Source: Lysobacterales bacterium (GTDB taxonomy: Bacteria; Pseudomonadota; Gammaproteobacteria; Xanthomonadales; Marinicellaceae). Taken from it: 6,660 bases of DNA. The DNA is taken from NCBI GenBank assembly GCA_015494035.1, contig WGBZ01000189.1, forward strand, positions 1-6,660. Direction: 5' to 3'. The position numbers were made by a program, and so were the translations under genes. Below, one piece after another: positions 5,624-6,660 of the stretch; within the stretch, counting starts at the first letter, position 1; each line of letters begins with the position of its first letter. The notes beneath the pieces were generated by a model that was not told the DNA's origin, made no database searches, and saw only the letters and a program-made list of their open reading frames with translations.

Positions 5624-6496
5624 TCAGCGCATCTGTTTTTTAATAGCCTCACCTAACAATGTCGGCGAACGCACGGTGGTAACGCCGGCGGCTTCCAGCG
5701 CGGCGTATTTGGCCTCGGCAGTGCCCTTGCCGCCGGCAACGATGGCACCGGCATGGCCCATGCGCTTGCCCGGGGGGGCGGTCACGCCGGCAATGTAGGC
5801 CACCACCGGCTTGGTGACGTGATGCTTGATGTATTCGGCGCCATCCTCTTCTTCTCCGCCGCCGATCTCACCCACCATGATGATGCCCTCGGTCTGCGGG
5901 TCATTCTGGAACAGCTCCAGCGCCTCGACAAAGTTCATGCCGTGAATCGGGTCGCCACCAATGCCGATGCATGTGCTTTGGCCCAGACCGGCTTTGGTGG
6001 TCTGGTGCACGGCTTCGTAGGTCAGGGTACCGGAACGCGACACGATGCCGATTTTTCCGGGTTGATGAATGGCACCGGGCATGATGCCGATCTTGCATTC
6101 ACCGGGCGTGATGATGCCGGGGCAATTGGGGCCAATCAGGGTCACTTCCGGGTGCTGGTCGAGCACCGTGCGCACCCGCATCATGTCATTGACGGGAATG
6201 CCTTCGGTAATGGCCACAATGACCTTGATGCCGGCATCCACGGCTTCCAGGATGGCATCAGCCGCAAACGGCGGTGGCACAAAAATCATGCTGGCATCGG
6301 CGCCAGTGGCTTCCACGGCTTGTGCCACGGTGTCGAAGACGGGCCGGTCCAGGTGCGTCTGGCCGCCTTTGCCCGGTGTCACGCCACCGACCAGATTGGT
6401 GCCATATTCGATGGCTTGCTGGGAGTGAAAAGTGCCTTGGGAGCCGGTAAAGCCCTGGCAGATAACCTTGGTGTCTTTATTGACTAAAACGCTCAT
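5624..6496 (-). CDS. sucD: Succinyl-CoA synthetase alpha subunit (ADP/GDP-forming)
   Basis: With SucC this subunit makes succinyl-CoA synthetase, which converts succinyl-CoA to succinate with formation of ATP or GTP in the TCA cycle (EC 6.2.1.5 / 6.2.1.4). The 290-residue product is close to the E. coli protein throughout. It has the N-terminal CoA-binding fold with GFTGSQGT (15-22) and GGVTPGKGG, then [34 protein letters not shown] and [18 protein letters not shown] follows with E210, and the active-site phosphohistidine H248 lies in [16 protein letters not shown]. The ATG at 6496 has AGGAGA seven bases upstream and overlaps the sucC stop as ATGA, indicating translational coupling. It is the last gene of its operon, followed by a strong terminator. 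Confidence 0.98.
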   Translation of the reverse strand: MSVLVNKDTKVICQGFTGSQGTFHSQQAIEYGTNLVGGVTPGKGGQTHLDRPVFDTVAQAVEATGADASMIFVPPPFAADAILEAVDAGIKVIVAITEGIPVNDMMRVRTVLDQHPEVTLIGPNCPGIITPGECKIGIMPGAIHQPGKIGIVSRSGTLTYEAVHQTTKAGLGQSTCIGIGGDPIHGMNFVEALELFQNDPQTEGIIMVGEIGGGEEEDGAEYIKHHVTKPVVAYIAGVTAPPGKRMGHAGAIVAGGKGTAEAKYAALEAAGVTTVRSPTLLGEAIKKQMR

Positions 6497-6660
6497 GCTT
6501 GTTTCTCCTTGGCGGCAGCCACCGCTTTGGTGGCGGCATCGTCCAGATCGTCAGCCGGAATAATCGCCAGGCCGCTTTCGGCCAGCAGTTGCTTGCCCTT
6601 TTCCACATTGGTGCCTTCAAGACGCACAATCACCGGTACGTCTATGCCCACTTCCTTGAC
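6493..6660 (-). CDS. sucC: Succinyl-CoA synthetase beta subunit, C-terminal 55 residues
   Basis: Only the end of this gene is inside the window; the frame is open to position 6660. The visible residues contain [20 protein letters not shown] and [15 protein letters not shown], then an alanine-rich tail ending in KEKQA. They align with the last segment of E. coli SucC (VPVVVRLEGNNAELG...LADSGLNII). This part belongs to the beta subunit's C-terminal ligase domain, which contacts SucD. The stop TGA shares bases with the sucD ATG, the usual tight sucCD coupling. The start, ATP-grasp domain and promoter lie to the right of the window. Confidence 0.96.
   Translation of the reverse strand, partial: VKEVGIDVPVIVRLEGTNVEKGKQLLAESGLAIIPADDLDDAATKAVAAAKEKQA

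Noticed and set aside
5753..6487. 244-codon plus-strand frame opposite sucD
   Set aside because: Gly/His-rich shadow of sucD; no motif recognised.
1..6660. tRNA, rRNA, CRISPR, insertion sequence or defence system
   Set aside because: Genes and short, explained gaps fill the window; no transposase, direct-repeat array or RNA gene was recognised.

Overview
The window is core housekeeping chromosome from a gammaproteobacterium. The basis is the rpsU / yqeY / dnaG / rpoD order, the enterobacterial- and pseudomonad-like sequences of RpoD, DnaG, S21 and SucD, and a DUF4426 protein, a family I know mainly from gammaproteobacteria. Base composition looks moderately GC-rich. I cannot name the genus.

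Layout, left to right. Positions 1-4129 hold the macromolecular-synthesis operon, all on the minus strand: rpsU (S21), yqeY (GatB/YqeY-like), a 290-base gap, dnaG (primase) and rpoD (primary sigma factor, cut by the window's left edge). The gap contains a strong minus-strand intrinsic terminator, in the place where E. coli has its rpsU-dnaG attenuating terminator T1, and a 160-base imperfect palindrome that looks like a small non-coding repeat element. A 137-base divergent promoter region (4130-4266) separates rpsU from yggS (PLP-binding protein) on the plus strand. yggS converges, with 25 bases between stop codons, on a minus-strand gene for a secreted DUF4426 protein. The DUF4426 gene has its own extended -10 promoter and a 26-base near-perfect palindrome in its 5' leader. 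Upstream of it a strong terminator closes sucCD: sucD is complete, and only the last 55 codons of sucC are present. These encode succinyl-CoA synthetase of the TCA cycle.

The genes fall into three jobs: initiation of translation, replication and transcription (rpsU, dnaG, rpoD, with yqeY riding along); PLP homeostasis (yggS) beside a periplasmic protein of unknown function; and central carbon metabolism (sucCD). I see no phage, CRISPR, toxin-antitoxin or defence system and no complete insertion sequence. The non-coding structures are the most interesting content: the 160-base palindrome, tip-like matches to it at two other junctions, and the leader palindrome of the DUF4426 gene. The neighbourhood is also rearranged relative to the relatives I know: yggS instead of tsaD faces rpsU, and yggS and DUF4426 sit together without the genes that separate them in Pseudomonas.
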